This document shows positions 1 through 7,726 of a stretch of DNA of 64,000 nucleotides, in pieces (position 1 is the first letter of the stretch; every line of letters starts with the position of its first letter). Source of the DNA: Desulfohalovibrio reitneri (GTDB lineage Bacteria > Desulfobacterota > Desulfovibrionia > Desulfovibrionales > Desulfovibrionaceae); contig NZ_JOMJ01000003.1 of assembly GCF_000711295.1 (NCBI RefSeq), positions 571,001 to 635,000 of the forward strand, in the 5' to 3' direction. The position numbers and the translations under genes are program-made. The notes below the pieces were generated by a model. It had not been told where the DNA came from. It saw only the letters and a program-made list of their open reading frames with translations, and searched no databases.

Positions 1-1789
1 CACCCACGTGGAGGAGTTGAGCCTGGCCCAGTCCGCCATGCTGGCGGGCCTGCCCCAGTTGCCCAGCCGCTACAACCCTTACCGCCACTGGGACGCGGCC
101 AAGCGGCGGCAGGACTACGTGCTGGGGCAGATGCTGGACAAGGGCTGGATCAGCCAGGAGCAGTACAATGAGGCCCAGGCCGAGGAAATCGTCCTCGACA
201 GCATGCCCGACCCCTCCTGGGGCGACGGCGCGTATTATCTCGAGGAAGTACGCCGCTGGCTCATCGACCGCTTCGGCGAGGACACGGTGTACGAGGGCGG
301 CCTGCGCGTGACCGTGGCCTGCGACCTGGAGCACCAGAAGGCGGCAGAGGAATCACTGCGCGACGGCCTGGTGGCTTCGACCCACCGCCGGGGCTGGAAG
401 GGGCCGATCGACCATCTCGAGCCCGAGGGGTACGGCGACTTCCTCACCGGGGAGAAGGCTCCGGATGAGTTGCCCGAGAAGGGGGACTGGCTGCAAGTTC
501 TGGTAACAAGCGTGGACAAGTCCGGGGCAAAAGCCGATTTCGGCAACGCCACGGCGGCCATCTCCGTGGAGAGCATGCACTGGTGCCGCGAACCCAACCT
601 GGACAAGGCCACCGACGAGGTCCCGGCCATCAAGGACGCCCGCAAGGTGGTCGAGCCCGGCGACGTGATCTGGGCCGAGGTGGTCGCTCCGCCCGAGGAG
701 GAGGGCGGCCTCTGGAAGCTGGACATCCAGCAGAAACCCGAGGTGCAGGGCGCGCTGGTCTCCGTGGAGCCAGGGAGCGGCAAGATTCTGGCCCTGGTGG
801 GCGGCTACAGCTTCGCCGAGTCGCAGTTCAACCGGGCCACCCAGGCCGAGCGCCAGCCCGGATCCGCCTTCAAGCCCATCGTCTATTCCGCCGCCCTGGA
901 CAACGGCTTCACCCCCGCCTCCATCCTGCTTGACGCGCCCATCGTCTACACGGACTACGAAACGGACGAGACCTGGAAGCCGGAGAACTTCGAGGAAGTC
1001 TTCCACGGCCCCACGCTCCTGCGTACGGCCCTGGTCAAGTCGCGCAACCTGGTGACCATCCGGGTGGCCCAGAAGTTGGGCATCGACACCATCATCAAGC
1101 GCGCCAAGACCCTGGGGCTGGAGTCCGACTTCAAGCACAACCTCTCCGTGGCCCTCGGCTCCTCAGAGGTCACGCTGCTCAATCTCTCCCAGGCCTACAC
1201 CACCTTCGCTCGGGGCGGCACCTACGTGAAGCCCAGGGCCGTGCTGGAAGTGAAGAGCGCCTGGGGAGAGGAACTTTACACCAGCGAGAAGGAGGTCGAG
1301 GAGGCCATCAGCCCCCAGACAGCCTACATCATGGCCTCCCTCATGCAGGACGTGGTGAAGTACGGTACAGGCTGGCGCGCCAAGCAGCTCAAGCGCCCGG
1401 TGGCGGGCAAGACCGGCACTACCAACGAGGAGCGGGACGCCTGGTTCATGGGCTACACGCCCTACCTGCTCTCCGGGGTTTACGTGGGCTTCGACGACCA
1501 CCGGCCCATGGGCAAGTGGGAGACCGGCTCCCGGGCGGCTTCCTCCATCTGGGCGGATTACCGTCTGAAAATCGAGGGCGACTACGAGCCCAGGGACTTC
1601 CCTCAGCCCGACGGCGTGACCATGGTCCGCATCGACGCCGAAAACGGCCTCTTGGCCGGGACACAAACCCAGGAGCAGTTCTTCCTGCCCTTCAAGTCGG
1701 GCACCGAGCCCACCGAGGTCTCCACGGGCGGCTCCTCCATGGAGAGCGCCAAGTCCAAGGGCGAGGATCTGCTCAAACAGGTGTTCTAG
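1..1789 (+). CDS. Class A penicillin-binding protein 1A, 5'-truncated by the window edge
   Basis: This is a bifunctional peptidoglycan synthase that polymerises glycan strands and cross-links peptides outside the inner membrane. The reading frame is open to the left edge, so the N-terminal membrane anchor and most of the transglycosylase domain lie outside. What remains starts in the end of the transglycosylase domain (AMLAGLPQLPSRYNP). It continues through an OB-like linker (roughly nt 480-730) into the transpeptidase domain. That domain shows the SxxK active-site motif PGSAFKP near nt 863, the SxN motif SRN near nt 1037 and the KTG motif AGKTGTTNE near nt 1400. The linker supports a PBP1A rather than PBP1B type. 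The stop is followed after one base by a cupin gene, so the three + strand genes here are probably one operon. Confidence 0.95.
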   Translation, partial: THVEELSLAQSAMLAGLPQLPSRYNPYRHWDAAKRRQDYVLGQMLDKGWISQEQYNEAQAEEIVLDSMPDPSWGDGAYYLEEVRRWLIDRFGEDTVYEGGLRVTVACDLEHQKAAEESLRDGLVASTHRRGWKGPIDHLEPEGYGDFLTGEKAPDELPEKGDWLQVLVTSVDKSGAKADFGNATAAISVESMHWCREPNLDKATDEVPAIKDARKVVEPGDVIWAEVVAPPEEEGGLWKLDIQQKPEVQGALVSVEPGSGKILALVGGYSFAESQFNRATQAERQPGSAFKPIVYSAALDNGFTPASILLDAPIVYTDYETDETWKPENFEEVFHGPTLLRTALVKSRNLVTIRVAQKLGIDTIIKRAKTLGLESDFKHNLSVALGSSEVTLLNLSQAYTTFARGGTYVKPRAVLEVKSAWGEELYTSEKEVEEAISPQTAYIMASLMQDVVKYGTGWRAKQLKRPVAGKTGTTNEERDAWFMGYTPYLLSGVYVGFDDHRPMGKWETGSRAASSIWADYRLKIEGDYEPRDFPQPDGVTMVRIDAENGLLAGTQTQEQFFLPFKSGTEPTEVSTGGSSMESAKSKGEDLLKQVF

Positions 1790-1790
1790 A

Positions 1791-2153
1791 ATGCGCACCA
1801 GACGCGGCGACGCCGACCCCTTCATCACCAAGGACGGCTCCGAGGTGCGCGAGTTAATGCATCCCGCGCGCCATGAGGGACCGGCCAACCATAGCCTGGC
1901 CGAGGCCGTGGTGCCGCCCGGCGTGAAAACGGCTGTGCACCGCCATCCCAAGAGCGAAGAGTTTTACCACGTCATCCGGGGCCGCGGGGTGATGCTGCTG
2001 GGCGGGGAGCGGTTCGACATCGCGCCCGGCGACACGGTCTGCATTTCCCCCGGCGTGCGGCACGGCCTGGAGAATCCCCATTCCGAGGAACTGGCCGTAC
2101 TGTGCTGCTGCTCGCCGGCCTACGACCACCAAGATACCCTGCTGGAGGACTGA
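1791..2153 (+). CDS. Small single-domain cupin protein
   Basis: A 120-residue protein that is essentially one cupin beta-barrel. The likely metal site is H50, H52, E56 or E57, and H91, matching the two cupin motifs (HRHPKSEEFYHVIRG, then PGVRHGLENP). Small cupins of this kind bind a metal and often act as isomerases, dioxygenases or sugar-binding modules; nothing here identifies the substrate. Three consecutive cysteines (CCC, residues 105-107) are unusual. It starts one base after the PBP1A stop and is followed one base later by a tautomerase-like gene, so the three are probably cotranscribed and translationally coupled. The function is unknown. Confidence 0.85.
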   Translation: MRTRRGDADPFITKDGSEVRELMHPARHEGPANHSLAEAVVPPGVKTAVHRHPKSEEFYHVIRGRGVMLLGGERFDIAPGDTVCISPGVRHGLENPHSEELAVLCCCSPAYDHQDTLLED

Positions 2154-2154
2154 C

Positions 2155-2505
2155 ATGCCCATCGTGCTCGTGGAAACCACCTTTCCCATGGACCGGACCG
2201 CCCGGGAGGATTTCGCCCTGGGTCTTTCCAGCCGCTGCGCCGAGTGGCTGGGCAAGCCCGAGTCCTCGGTTATGGTCCGAGTGCGCTGCGAGGACTCCAT
2301 GAGCTTCGGTGGCTCCATGGAGCCTTGCGCCTTTGTGGAGTTCAAGTCGGTTGGGCTGGCGGAAGAGGACTGCCCGGAACTGAGCGCCAAGCTGTGCGAC
2401 TTCGTGGGCGAGGCCTGCGAAACCTCTCGGGACAGAATCTATGTGGAGTTCAAGGATTTGCGGCGTGGTTACGTGGGTGCCAGGGGCACCACCCTGGCGG
2501 GCTGA
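2155..2505 (+). CDS. MIF-like tautomerase
   Basis: A 116-residue protein resembling the macrophage migration inhibitory factor / phenylpyruvate tautomerase family of the tautomerase superfamily. It begins Met-Pro, which places the catalytic base Pro-1 at the N-terminus once Met is removed. The length fits the MIF subfamily (two beta-alpha-beta units) rather than the roughly 62-residue 4-oxalocrotonate tautomerases. A good ribosome site (GGAGG, 2144-2148) sits seven bases before the ATG. The natural substrate of bacterial MIF homologues is generally unclear, and the PBP1A and cupin neighbours do not settle it. It could have lost enzymatic activity, but Pro-1 is present. Confidence 0.75.
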   Translation: MPIVLVETTFPMDRTAREDFALGLSSRCAEWLGKPESSVMVRVRCEDSMSFGGSMEPCAFVEFKSVGLAEEDCPELSAKLCDFVGEACETSRDRIYVEFKDLRRGYVGARGTTLAG

Positions 2506-2516
2506 CGGAGTTTCTC

Positions 2517-2554
2517 GCCTCGGGCCGCCCGCTGCGTACCGGGCGGCCCGAGGC
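2517..2554. terminator. Strong inverted repeat between convergent genes
   Basis: Two perfectly complementary 15-base arms (2517-2531 and 2540-2554) flank an 8-base loop between the convergent tautomerase and kor gamma genes. No T-tract follows on either strand, so it may act as a bidirectional terminator or a 3' mRNA stabiliser rather than a classical intrinsic terminator. Confidence 0.6.
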
Positions 2555-2562
2555 GAAGCGGC

Positions 2563-3180
2563 TCAGGCCAGGGAGGATTCCTTGCTCGGAGGCGGTTTTC
2601 CGGCCCACTCCGTTGGCGACTCGCTGAAGTTTTTTTGGGCCTCGTAAAAGCCCAGATCAAAGGCTTCCAGGTTGAGGTCGATGATCTTGGCCGGAAGATT
2701 CTCGCGCAGGGCCCACCGCATGGTCTCTGGCTCGGCCCAGGGCAGCATGTGGGTCAGCGCGCCCAGAACCACCACGTTCATGGCCTGGGGCACCTTGATG
2801 TGCTCGCGGGTGAGTTCCGTGAAGGGCAGCCCCACATAGACGTTGGAGGGGGGCTGGGCAACCAGTCCGGTGTCCAGCACAAGCACGCCGCCCGTCTTCA
2901 GGTAGCGGTAGTAGGCGTAGCAGGCCTCCTGGGACAGGGCCACCAGCAGGTCCAGGCTTTCGGTCTTGGGGTAGCTGATGGGGTTGGAGCTGACCACCAG
3001 GTCGCAGCGAGAGGCCCCGCCGCGCGCCTCCGGGCCGTAGCTCTGGGTCTGGGTGACGTAGTAGCCGTGGCCCAGGGCCAGCCCGTGGCCCAGGATGCGG
3101 CCCAGGGTCAGGATGCCTTGCCCGCCGGTTCCGGAAAGCCGGATCTCGAAGCGGTCGATCTTCTTCTGGTCGCTTGTCAC
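2563..3180 (-). CDS. korC: 2-oxoacid:ferredoxin oxidoreductase, gamma subunit
   Basis: Gamma subunit of a 2-oxoacid:acceptor oxidoreductase, probably of the 2-oxoglutarate (Kor) type, which with the alpha, beta and ferredoxin subunits converts a 2-oxoacid plus CoA to acyl-CoA and reduced ferredoxin. The family signature is near the N-terminus (GTGGQGILTLGRILG), followed by the TQTQSYGPEARGG motif. I chose the GTG at 3180 (205 residues). It overlaps the TGA of the beta gene as GTGA and has GGAGAG upstream. An in-frame start at 3216 would reach further into the beta gene. Last gene of the korDABC operon; it converges on the tautomerase gene. Confidence 0.9.
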   Translation of the reverse strand: MTSDQKKIDRFEIRLSGTGGQGILTLGRILGHGLALGHGYYVTQTQSYGPEARGGASRCDLVVSSNPISYPKTESLDLLVALSQEACYAYYRYLKTGGVLVLDTGLVAQPPSNVYVGLPFTELTREHIKVPQAMNVVVLGALTHMLPWAEPETMRWALRENLPAKIIDLNLEAFDLGFYEAQKNFSESPTEWAGKPPPSKESSLA

Positions 3181-4031
3181 GAGGACTCTCCCTGGGTTTC
3201 CCCGTTCTCTTGGCACAGCTTGGCGCGCAGTTCGCCGTACATCTCCTCAAGACCCGGAGTGTCGTTCTCCACAAAAGTGCCGATGGGGAACTTATCTTCC
3301 CGGTCGGCAGCGGAGAGTTTTTTCCACTTGCCAAGGGTGACGGCGTTCTCCTTGAGCCAGCGGTACATGTCCACCGGCGACTTGAAGCGGTTCTTGCGGC
3401 CGTACTGAGTGTGGCAGGGGGTCATGGCCTCCACCAGGTTGAAGCCGGGCCGCGAGATGGCCGTGCGCAGCAGCTTGTCCAGCATGGTCACCTGGAAGAC
3501 GGTGCCCCGGTAGACGCCGTTGGCCCCGGCCGCGGAGGCCAGTTCCACCAGGTCGAAGGACTTCTCCATCTGCCCGAAGGGGGAGGTCTGGGTGGTGGCC
3601 CCCATGGGCGTGGTGGAGGAGCACTGCCCGCCGGTCATGCCGTAGATGTTGTTGTTGAGCACCAGGGCCGTGACGCCGATGTTGCGGCGGGCGGAGTGAA
3701 TGAGGTGGTTGCCGCCGATGGAGAAGGCGTCGCCGTCGCCCATGATGGTGATGACCTTGAGCTTGGGATTGGCCATCTTGATGCCGGTGGCCACGGTCAG
3801 GGCGCGGCCGTGGGTGGTGTGCACGGTGTTGAAGTCCACGTAGGCGGCGATGCGTCCGGAGCAGCCGATGCCCGCCACGATGCAGACCTCGTCCTTGGAG
3901 AGGTCCAGGGCGTGGATGGAGCGGATGAGGGAGCCCAGCACGATGCCGTGGCCGCAGCCGGGGCAGAAGACGTGCGGGAACTTCTTGGAGTGGCGGAGAT
4001 AGTGGTGGATGAGTTCGGTGATGTCGGACAT
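3177..4031 (-). CDS. korB: 2-oxoacid:ferredoxin oxidoreductase, beta subunit (TPP-binding)
   Basis: Thiamine-pyrophosphate-binding beta subunit of the same complex, 284 residues, the usual length for KorB. The N-terminal CPGCGHG motif and the Mg-TPP motif (GDGDAFSIGGNH, followed by NNNIYGMTGGQ) are intact. The conserved MTPCHTQYGR segment lies near residue 210. It has no Fe-S domain of its own; electrons would leave through the separate ferredoxin subunit encoded at the head of the operon. It starts three bases after the alpha gene stop and its own stop overlaps the gamma start. 2-oxoglutarate is the likely substrate, but the sequence cannot exclude a branched-chain or other 2-oxoacid. Confidence 0.93.
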   Translation of the reverse strand: MSDITELIHHYLRHSKKFPHVFCPGCGHGIVLGSLIRSIHALDLSKDEVCIVAGIGCSGRIAAYVDFNTVHTTHGRALTVATGIKMANPKLKVITIMGDGDAFSIGGNHLIHSARRNIGVTALVLNNNIYGMTGGQCSSTTPMGATTQTSPFGQMEKSFDLVELASAAGANGVYRGTVFQVTMLDKLLRTAISRPGFNLVEAMTPCHTQYGRKNRFKSPVDMYRWLKENAVTLGKWKKLSAADREDKFPIGTFVENDTPGLEEMYGELRAKLCQENGETQGESS

Positions 4032-4034
4032 GGA

Positions 4035-5183
4035 TTACCCCTGGGTGATGGCCTTCTGTATCTGCGAGGGGGTGATGATCTGCCCGTCCACGCGGTTGAT
4101 GGTCCGCACCGAGGTCTGGCAGGAGGCCACCCGCTTCACCTCGCGCGACATCTGCCCCATGTTCATCTCTGGCACGATGAGCTTGGAGCAGCGGCGCGCC
4201 AGCTTGTCCACATGCGGCTTGGGGAAGGGGAAGAGCGTCTTGAGGGTGAGCAGCCCCGCCTTATAGCCCTGCTCGCGGGCCTGGTCCACGGCCAGCTTGG
4301 CGGCGCGTGCCACCGAGCCGTAGGCGATGACGCCGATCTCGGCATCCTCGGTGCGGTGCTCGTCCACCAGCATGATGTCGGGGAAGAACTGGTCGATCTT
4401 GCGGAACAGCCGCTCCATGAGGGCGTTGACCTCGGCGGGCTTCTGGGTGGGAAAGCCCATGAGGTCGTGGGTCAGCCCGGTGACATGCTGGCGGTAGCCC
4501 GAGCCGATGGGCGGCATGGGCGAGACCCCGCGCATGGTGTCCTCGTAGGGCTTGTACCACTCCGGCGGCATGGAGGGCAGGCCGCGGTTGAAAATCTGGA
4601 AGGAGCCCGTGGGCGGGATGTCGATGCGCTCGCGGGTGTGGGCGGTGATCTCGTCCAGCAGGAGGATGACCGGGGTGCGGTACTTCTCTGCGAAGTTGAA
4701 GGCGGTGACGGTCATTTCCAGGCACTCGGGCACGTCGGAGGCGGAGAGGACGATGATGGGGTGGTCGCCGTGGGTGCCCCAGCGGGCCTGCTGCACATCG
4801 CCCTGGGCCGGGCAGGTGGGTAGGCCGGTGGAGGGGCCGCCGCGCATGACGTTGACCACCACCAGCGGCGTCTCGGCCATGCAGGCCAGACCCAGGTTTT
4901 CCTGCATCAGGGAAAAACCCGGCCCGGAGGTGGCGGTCATGGCCTTGCGCCCGGCCAGGGAGGCGCCGACGATGGCCCCCATGGAGGCGATTTCGTCCTC
5001 CATCTGGATGAATACCCCGTCGCGGGTGGCGGGTATGCGGGAGGCCATGCACTCCATGATCTCCGAGGAGGGGGTGATGGGATAGCCGGCGTAGAAGCTG
5101 CAGCCCGCGATGAGCGCGCCTTCAACCACGGCCTCATTGCCCAGGGCGAAGAGGGATCGCTGGGTGTCCTGGGGTGCGGTCAT
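4035..5183 (-). CDS. korA: 2-oxoacid:ferredoxin oxidoreductase, alpha subunit
   Basis: Alpha subunit, 382 residues, containing the pyrimidine-binding domain (GNEAVVEGALIAGCSFYAGYPITPSSEI, with the diagnostic GYPITPSSE core) and the transketolase-C-like domain near the C-terminus. The segment EDEIASMGAIVGASLAGRKA and the RGGPSTGLPT motif are typical of KorA. The ATG follows directly after the ferredoxin stop codon with no spacer, so the genes are tightly coupled. In sulfate reducers with an incomplete TCA cycle such a complex can run in either direction, making 2-oxoglutarate from succinyl-CoA for biosynthesis. That role is an inference from the neighbouring fumarase and fumarate reductase in this window. 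Confidence 0.93.
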   Translation of the reverse strand: MTAPQDTQRSLFALGNEAVVEGALIAGCSFYAGYPITPSSEIMECMASRIPATRDGVFIQMEDEIASMGAIVGASLAGRKAMTATSGPGFSLMQENLGLACMAETPLVVVNVMRGGPSTGLPTCPAQGDVQQARWGTHGDHPIIVLSASDVPECLEMTVTAFNFAEKYRTPVILLLDEITAHTRERIDIPPTGSFQIFNRGLPSMPPEWYKPYEDTMRGVSPMPPIGSGYRQHVTGLTHDLMGFPTQKPAEVNALMERLFRKIDQFFPDIMLVDEHRTEDAEIGVIAYGSVARAAKLAVDQAREQGYKAGLLTLKTLFPFPKPHVDKLARRCSKLIVPEMNMGQMSREVKRVASCQTSVRTINRVDGQIITPSQIQKAITQG

Positions 5184-5465
5184 CTAGCTTTCCTCCTCGA
5201 GCTGCTCTTCCTCGAGCTGCTCCACAAGCCGCTTGCGGCGGCCGGCCGGCTTGACCACGATGGCGAAGTCCGGGCAGTGCCGTTCGCAGAAGCCGCAGTT
5301 GACGCATTCCTCGGGCTTGGCCACGCGGGCCTTGCCCTCTTCGGAGAGTTCCAGCACCTGCTGCGGGCAGAAAGCCAGGCAGATGCCGCACCCTTTGCAC
5401 CAGTCGGGGTAGATGTGGTGGACGGTCTGTCCCTTGGTCTGTTTCTTGGCGGTCATGGCGTCCAT
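5184..5465 (-). CDS. korD: 2x[4Fe-4S] ferredoxin subunit of the 2-oxoacid oxidoreductase
   Basis: A 93-residue ferredoxin with two complete CxxCxxCxxxCP cluster motifs (C23, C26, C29, C33 and C54, C57, C60, C64), expected to carry two [4Fe-4S] clusters and act as the electron outlet of Kor. I chose the ATG at 5465; another ATG lies three codons downstream, and neither has a strong ribosome site. The frame stays open further upstream, but the extra residues are basic and not ferredoxin-like. The C-terminus ends in a short acidic tail containing a duplicated EQLEE encoded by a 15-base tandem repeat. First gene of the operon, directly upstream of korA. Confidence 0.9.
   Translation of the reverse strand: MDAMTAKKQTKGQTVHHIYPDWCKGCGICLAFCPQQVLELSEEGKARVAKPEECVNCGFCERHCPDFAIVVKPAGRRKRLVEQLEEEQLEEES
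5194..5222 (-). repeat. Two-copy 15-base tandem repeat in the korD tail
   Basis: Two copies of a 14-base unit (TCCTCGAGCTGCTC on the + strand) are repeated with a period of 15 bases, encoding EQLEE twice. Gain or loss of a unit would keep the frame. Confidence 0.8.
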
Positions 5466-5584
5466 TTGGTTTCGCCGTCGGCCAGGGGCCTTCGGGCGGT
5501 GGTCCGGCGTTGGGGTTGGAAGCCTAGCCAAGACGTAACGCAAAGGCAACAGAATCCCTGCCCGGGGAATGTGGATGGCGGAGA

Positions 5585-6349
5585 CTAATCACCCCGGCTG
5601 ATCCAGATGAAGCTGCCCATGCGGCCGCAGGTCTTTTCCCGGCGGTAGGAGAAGAACATCTCCGGCAGGGAATGGGTGCACAGGTCCAGGCCGTGGATGT
5701 TTTCCGGCCGCACACCCGCCTCCCGCAACTGGGCCCTGGTCATGCGCCACAGGTCAACGGTTTGCGTTTCGGGGCTGTAGAAGGGGCGCGCCTCATCGGA
5801 AAAGGCGCTCTCGAAGTCGTCGAAAAAGGCCGCGTCCGGGCCCAGGGAGGGGCCGCGCACGGCCACCAGGTCGGCCGGGTCCAGCCCGTAGTGGGTGCAG
5901 AAGGATTCCACGCCCACGGCCGGGAAGTTCTGGGCGTTGCCCCGCCAGCCAACGTGCAGGGCGGCCACGTGGCGGCCGTCCTTGTGAGCCAGCATCACCG
6001 GCTGGCAGTCGGCGGTCTTGATGACAAGGGCCTGCCCGGGTTCGGCCGTGGCCAGCCCGTCGGCCTCGATGTGCCCGGCTTCCTCCATCTCGCCGCCCGG
6101 AGGGTCGAAGAGCATGTCCACGCCGTGCACCTGCTTCAGTTCCACCCAGTCGGTGAAGTCCAGGGTTTGTTGCAGGTCGCGGCGGTTGGCCAGGACACGC
6201 TCGGGGTCGTCGCCCACGTCCAGGGAGATGTTGGCCTTGTCGTACGGGTCGGCGCTGAAGCCGCCCAGCCGGGTGCCGAACACGCAGCGCACTCCCTCCA
6301 CAAAGGGGAAGGCGAAGGGCAGGGCCAGGGGGCGGGTGATGAACTTCAT
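5585..6349 (-). CDS. pgeF: PgeF/YfiH family protein (laccase-domain, purine or peptidoglycan-editing enzyme)
   Basis: A 254-residue member of the YfiH/PgeF (Cu-oxidase_4, DUF152) family. Members have been linked to peptidoglycan precursor editing and to purine nucleoside phosphorolysis. The family metal-site landmarks are present: LKQVHG near residue 74, IKTADCQPV with the conserved Cys, HVGWRGNAQN, and CTHSLPEMFFSYRR near the C-terminus. The start at 6349 is supported by a purine-rich site (GAGGTGGGA). The gene begins two bases after the 5-FCL stop, so the two are an operon. No special relation to the adjacent kor operon is evident. Confidence 0.88.
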   Translation of the reverse strand: MKFITRPLALPFAFPFVEGVRCVFGTRLGGFSADPYDKANISLDVGDDPERVLANRRDLQQTLDFTDWVELKQVHGVDMLFDPPGGEMEEAGHIEADGLATAEPGQALVIKTADCQPVMLAHKDGRHVAALHVGWRGNAQNFPAVGVESFCTHYGLDPADLVAVRGPSLGPDAAFFDDFESAFSDEARPFYSPETQTVDLWRMTRAQLREAGVRPENIHGLDLCTHSLPEMFFSYRREKTCGRMGSFIWISRGD

Positions 6350-6351
6350 GA

Positions 6352-6948
6352 CTATCCCACCTCGATGGTTTCCGATTCGGTGATGATCAGGTGCACGGGC
6401 TGGTCCCACTCCTCCCTGGGCAGCGAGTCCACCACCTGGAAGCCGTAGGCCAGTCCCACGCGCAGGGTCCGGGCCATGCCGGGCCGGACCAGAAGGCGGT
6501 CGTAGTAGCCCCCGCCCATGCCCAGCCGGGAGCCGTCGCGGCCGAAGGCCACTCCGGGGATGAAGGTCACCGCCGGAGAGGCGTCCTCCAGGGCGCGGCA
6601 GGCCTCGGGGTCTGGCTCGGGAATGGAGAAGCGGCCGGGCGTGATCTCTTCGAAGCAGGAGGCGCAGGCCAGATCCAGTTCGCCTGGGTCGTCCGGGCGG
6701 CAACGGGGCAGGAGAACCCGCCGCTGTTGCCGCCATAACTCCTCCACCAGGGCCAGGGTGCGCACCTCGCCGCGCACGGCCATGTACAACAGCGCCTCGG
6801 CCGCCTCCCGAAAGGCGCCCAGCCGCATGGCCCGGGCCTGGATTTCATCCGAGAGGTCGTCCGCGCGCCCCGGGGGCAGGCCGTCGCGGCGCTCCAGCAT
6901 CTCCCGGCGAAGAATGTCTTTGTCCGGTTGTTCCAGTGCCATAGGCAA
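6352..6948 (-). CDS. fau: 5-formyltetrahydrofolate cyclo-ligase
   Basis: Converts 5-formyl-THF and ATP to 5,10-methenyl-THF, recycling a folate dead-end product. The 198-residue length is typical. The family signature is clear: FIPGVAFGRDGSRLGMGGGYYDRLL in two parts near residues 128-152, where the nucleotide and folate sites lie. The N-terminal basic helix (KDILRREMLERRDGL) is also usual. A second ATG two codons downstream (6942) is an equally reasonable start. It is cotranscribed with pgeF and divergent from the metallophosphoesterase gene across about 115 bases. Confidence 0.92.
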   Translation of the reverse strand: MPMALEQPDKDILRREMLERRDGLPPGRADDLSDEIQARAMRLGAFREAAEALLYMAVRGEVRTLALVEELWRQQRRVLLPRCRPDDPGELDLACASCFEEITPGRFSIPEPDPEACRALEDASPAVTFIPGVAFGRDGSRLGMGGGYYDRLLVRPGMARTLRVGLAYGFQVVDSLPREEWDQPVHLIITESETIEVG

Positions 6949-6992
6949 GCGATTCTATCAGCTTCTTCCAATCGGTCAAAGGCGGCCGGGGT

Positions 6993-7020
6993 TTGGCAAC
7001 GCGGCGGCTTGTGCTATCCA
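6993..7020 (+). promoter_or_regulatory. Candidate sigma-70 promoter for the metallophosphoesterase-xth operon
   Basis: TTGGCA (6993-6998), a 16-base spacer, then TATCCA (7015-7020), 43 bases before the ATG. A perfect 16-base palindrome (7028-7043) follows in the leader and could be an operator or RNA stem. Confidence 0.4.
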
Positions 7021-7063
7021 CTGGAAAGCGCCCGCGCGGGCGCGGCCAAACAAGGAGAGGGAC

Positions 7064-7726
7064 ATGCATTTCATAGGCATAGGCGACATCCACGGCCATC
7101 CGGGCAACCTGGAGCGGATACCGGAACTGGCCACCGCGGAAGGGGTCATCGTCAGCGGCGACCTGAGCAACCACGGCGGGCGCAAGGAGGCCGAAGCCAT
7201 TCTGGAAACCATCAAGCGGCACACCCCGCGTGTGCTGGCCCAGATCGGCAACATGGACACCACCGCCGCCTCGGCCTACTTGGAGGAGGCGAGGGTGGAC
7301 CTGCACCGCAAGGGCATGGAGCTTGCCCCGGGCGTGGGCGTCATGGGCGTGGGCTTCTCCTCGCCAACTCCCTTCGACACCCCCAGCGAGGTGCCGGACG
7401 ACACCCTGGGCAAGTGGCTGGAGGAGGCCTACCAGCAGGTGGCCCGGTACCCGTCCTTCCTGCTGGTCAGCCATACCCCGCCCAAAGACACGGCCTGCGA
7501 CCAAGTGGGCGGCGGCGCGCACGTGGGAAGCCCGGCCGTGCGGGAGTTCATCCGCAACCGCAAGCCCGCGGCCTGCCTCACCGGCCACATCCATGAGTCC
7601 GTGGCCGAGGACACGCTGTACGAGACCAGGCTGGTCAATCCCGGCATGCTGGGCTCGGGCGGCTATGCCCTCATCACCGTGGAGGGTGGCAAGGTGGACA
7701 TCCAGCTCAGGCGGATCGCGTCGTGA
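7064..7726 (+). CDS. Metallophosphoesterase
   Basis: A 220-residue calcineurin-like phosphoesterase. The dinuclear metal motifs are present: GDIHG near residue 8, GDLSNHGG near residue 33, GNMD near residue 63 (the GNH-type motif with D for H), SHTPP near residue 137 and GHIHES near residue 170. The ATG at 7064 is preceded by GGAGAGG; the frame is open further upstream but without a plausible start or homology. It overlaps the exonuclease III gene by four bases. The substrate is unknown; relatives include phosphodiesterases and nucleotidases. Confidence 0.85.
   Translation: MHFIGIGDIHGHPGNLERIPELATAEGVIVSGDLSNHGGRKEAEAILETIKRHTPRVLAQIGNMDTTAASAYLEEARVDLHRKGMELAPGVGVMGVGFSSPTPFDTPSEVPDDTLGKWLEEAYQQVARYPSFLLVSHTPPKDTACDQVGGGAHVGSPAVREFIRNRKPAACLTGHIHESVAEDTLYETRLVNPGMLGSGGYALITVEGGKVDIQLRRIAS

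Noticed and set aside
3174-4823. Long open frame on the + strand opposite korBA
   Set aside because: Mirrors real codon structure of the minus-strand genes and has a repetitive Gly/His/Val composition typical of antisense frames in GC-rich DNA.
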